Origin: Chloroflexota bacterium
GTDB taxonomy: Bacteria; Chloroflexota; UBA11872
Assembly: GCA_028875175.1 (NCBI GenBank)
Contig: JAPPFO010000135.1
Coordinates: 1 to 5,768, forward strand
Direction of reading: 5' to 3'
Length of the DNA stretch: 5,768 nucleotides
In this document: positions 5,401 to 5,768 of the stretch, piece by piece
Layout: each line of letters starts with the position of its first letter
How positions within the stretch are numbered: the first letter of the stretch is position 1
Notes under the pieces: generated by a model
Told to the model about the DNA's origin: nothing
Database searches by the model: none
What the model saw: the letters and a program-made list of their open reading frames with translations, nothing else
Made by a program: the position numbers and the translations under genes

Positions 5401-5768
5401 ATGATCGTTGATGGCCATGCGTACTGCTTTCCGAGTCCGAACGAACGGCTGGATCCACCAAGCGACGAGGACCCGCTGCGACACCTCCAGCGCGAAATGG
5501 GCAAGCACCATCAGCCTGCCTGGCGAACGCGCGACCGTGCGGCCGCAGGTGTCGATGCGCTAATCGATCTCGGGCGCTGGGAGACGCTCAACTCACTCAA
5601 GGACGCTGACTTTCGTGCCGCCGGGTTCGGGCGCTTCGAGTGGCGGAGCGGCGGCGAAGTTATCGCCAAGCAGTATCAGCCGCCGTCCATGCAGGACATG
5701 GCCTACCCGCCGGAGCGGCTTGTGGCCGAGATGGACTACGCAGATATCCAATGGTCCCTGCTGCACAA
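5401..5768 (+). CDS. Amidohydrolase-2-like metal-dependent hydrolase, N-terminal part, cut by the window edge
   Basis: 122 complete codons are present, open to the end of the window. The protein begins MIVDGHAYCFPSP, like the first beta-strand of amidohydrolase-2 (PF04909-type) TIM-barrel enzymes, where a D-x-H-x-H motif usually binds the metal. Later YPPERLVAEMDYADI (102-116) with WSLLH (118-122) matches the conserved segment in which the enzyme's second strand follows a helix ending in an MD motif. Relatives hydrolyse or decarboxylate cyclic and carboxylic substrates in the cytosol. Here the second His of the first motif is Tyr8, so the metal site may differ. Residues 35-42 (KHHQPAWR) are a distinctive inserted stretch. 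Gene spacing to the sulfatase suggests one operon. Family assignment is moderately sure; the active-site His and Asp of the C-terminal half are outside the window and the substrate is unknown. Confidence 0.75.
   Translation, partial: MIVDGHAYCFPSPNERLDPPSDEDPLRHLQREMGKHHQPAWRTRDRAAAGVDALIDLGRWETLNSLKDADFRAAGFGRFEWRSGGEVIAKQYQPPSMQDMAYPPERLVAEMDYADIQWSLLH

Noticed and set aside
4389..5504. Long minus-strand open frame opposite the sulfatase
   Set aside because: The sulfatase on the other strand has all catalytic motifs; this frame is Arg/Pro/His-rich without any recognisable domain.

Overview
The window is a GC-rich bacterial chromosome segment with five protein-coding genes, two of them cut by the window edges. 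No RNA gene, mobile element, CRISPR array or integration scar was seen. The best guess for the host is a Chloroflexota-type bacterium (SAR202-like, Thermomicrobia-like or a sponge- or marine-associated lineage). This is an inference. It rests mainly on the lipoprotein at 2016-3722, whose Val/Glu/Lys-rich stalk of VPVEKVV repeats I know mostly from solute-binding proteins of that phylum. The sulfatase next to an amidohydrolase fits the same kind of genome but is not diagnostic.

Left part (1-1657): two type II fatty-acid synthesis genes are transcribed divergently from a 204-base gap. fabF (chain-elongating beta-ketoacyl-ACP synthase II) runs leftward and leaves the window after 138 codons. fabH (initiating synthase III) runs rightward and is complete, with its Cys-His-Asn triad intact. 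The shared gap holds two short perfect inverted repeats, one close to each gene.

Middle (1658-3722): a 358-base non-coding stretch with one plausible sigma-70-like promoter leads into a gene for a Tat-type, lipid-anchored extracellular solute-binding protein of the ABC importer type. A strong purine-rich ribosome site fixes its start at 2016. No permease or ATPase gene lies beside it in the window.

Right part (3723-5768): after a 171-base gap with a bulged hairpin and a 12-base perfect palindrome comes a formylglycine-dependent sulfatase without a signal peptide. It is followed 28 bases later by the beginning of an amidohydrolase-2-type gene with a strong ribosome site; the last two are probably one operon. 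Together with the solute-binding protein they suggest uptake and intracellular breakdown of a sulfated (or related ester) and possibly amide-, lactone- or ring-containing compound, but the substrate cannot be read from the sequence. I saw no convincing wholly new system. The most unusual items are the repeat stalk, the cytosolic location of the sulfatase, and the altered first metal motif of the amidohydrolase.
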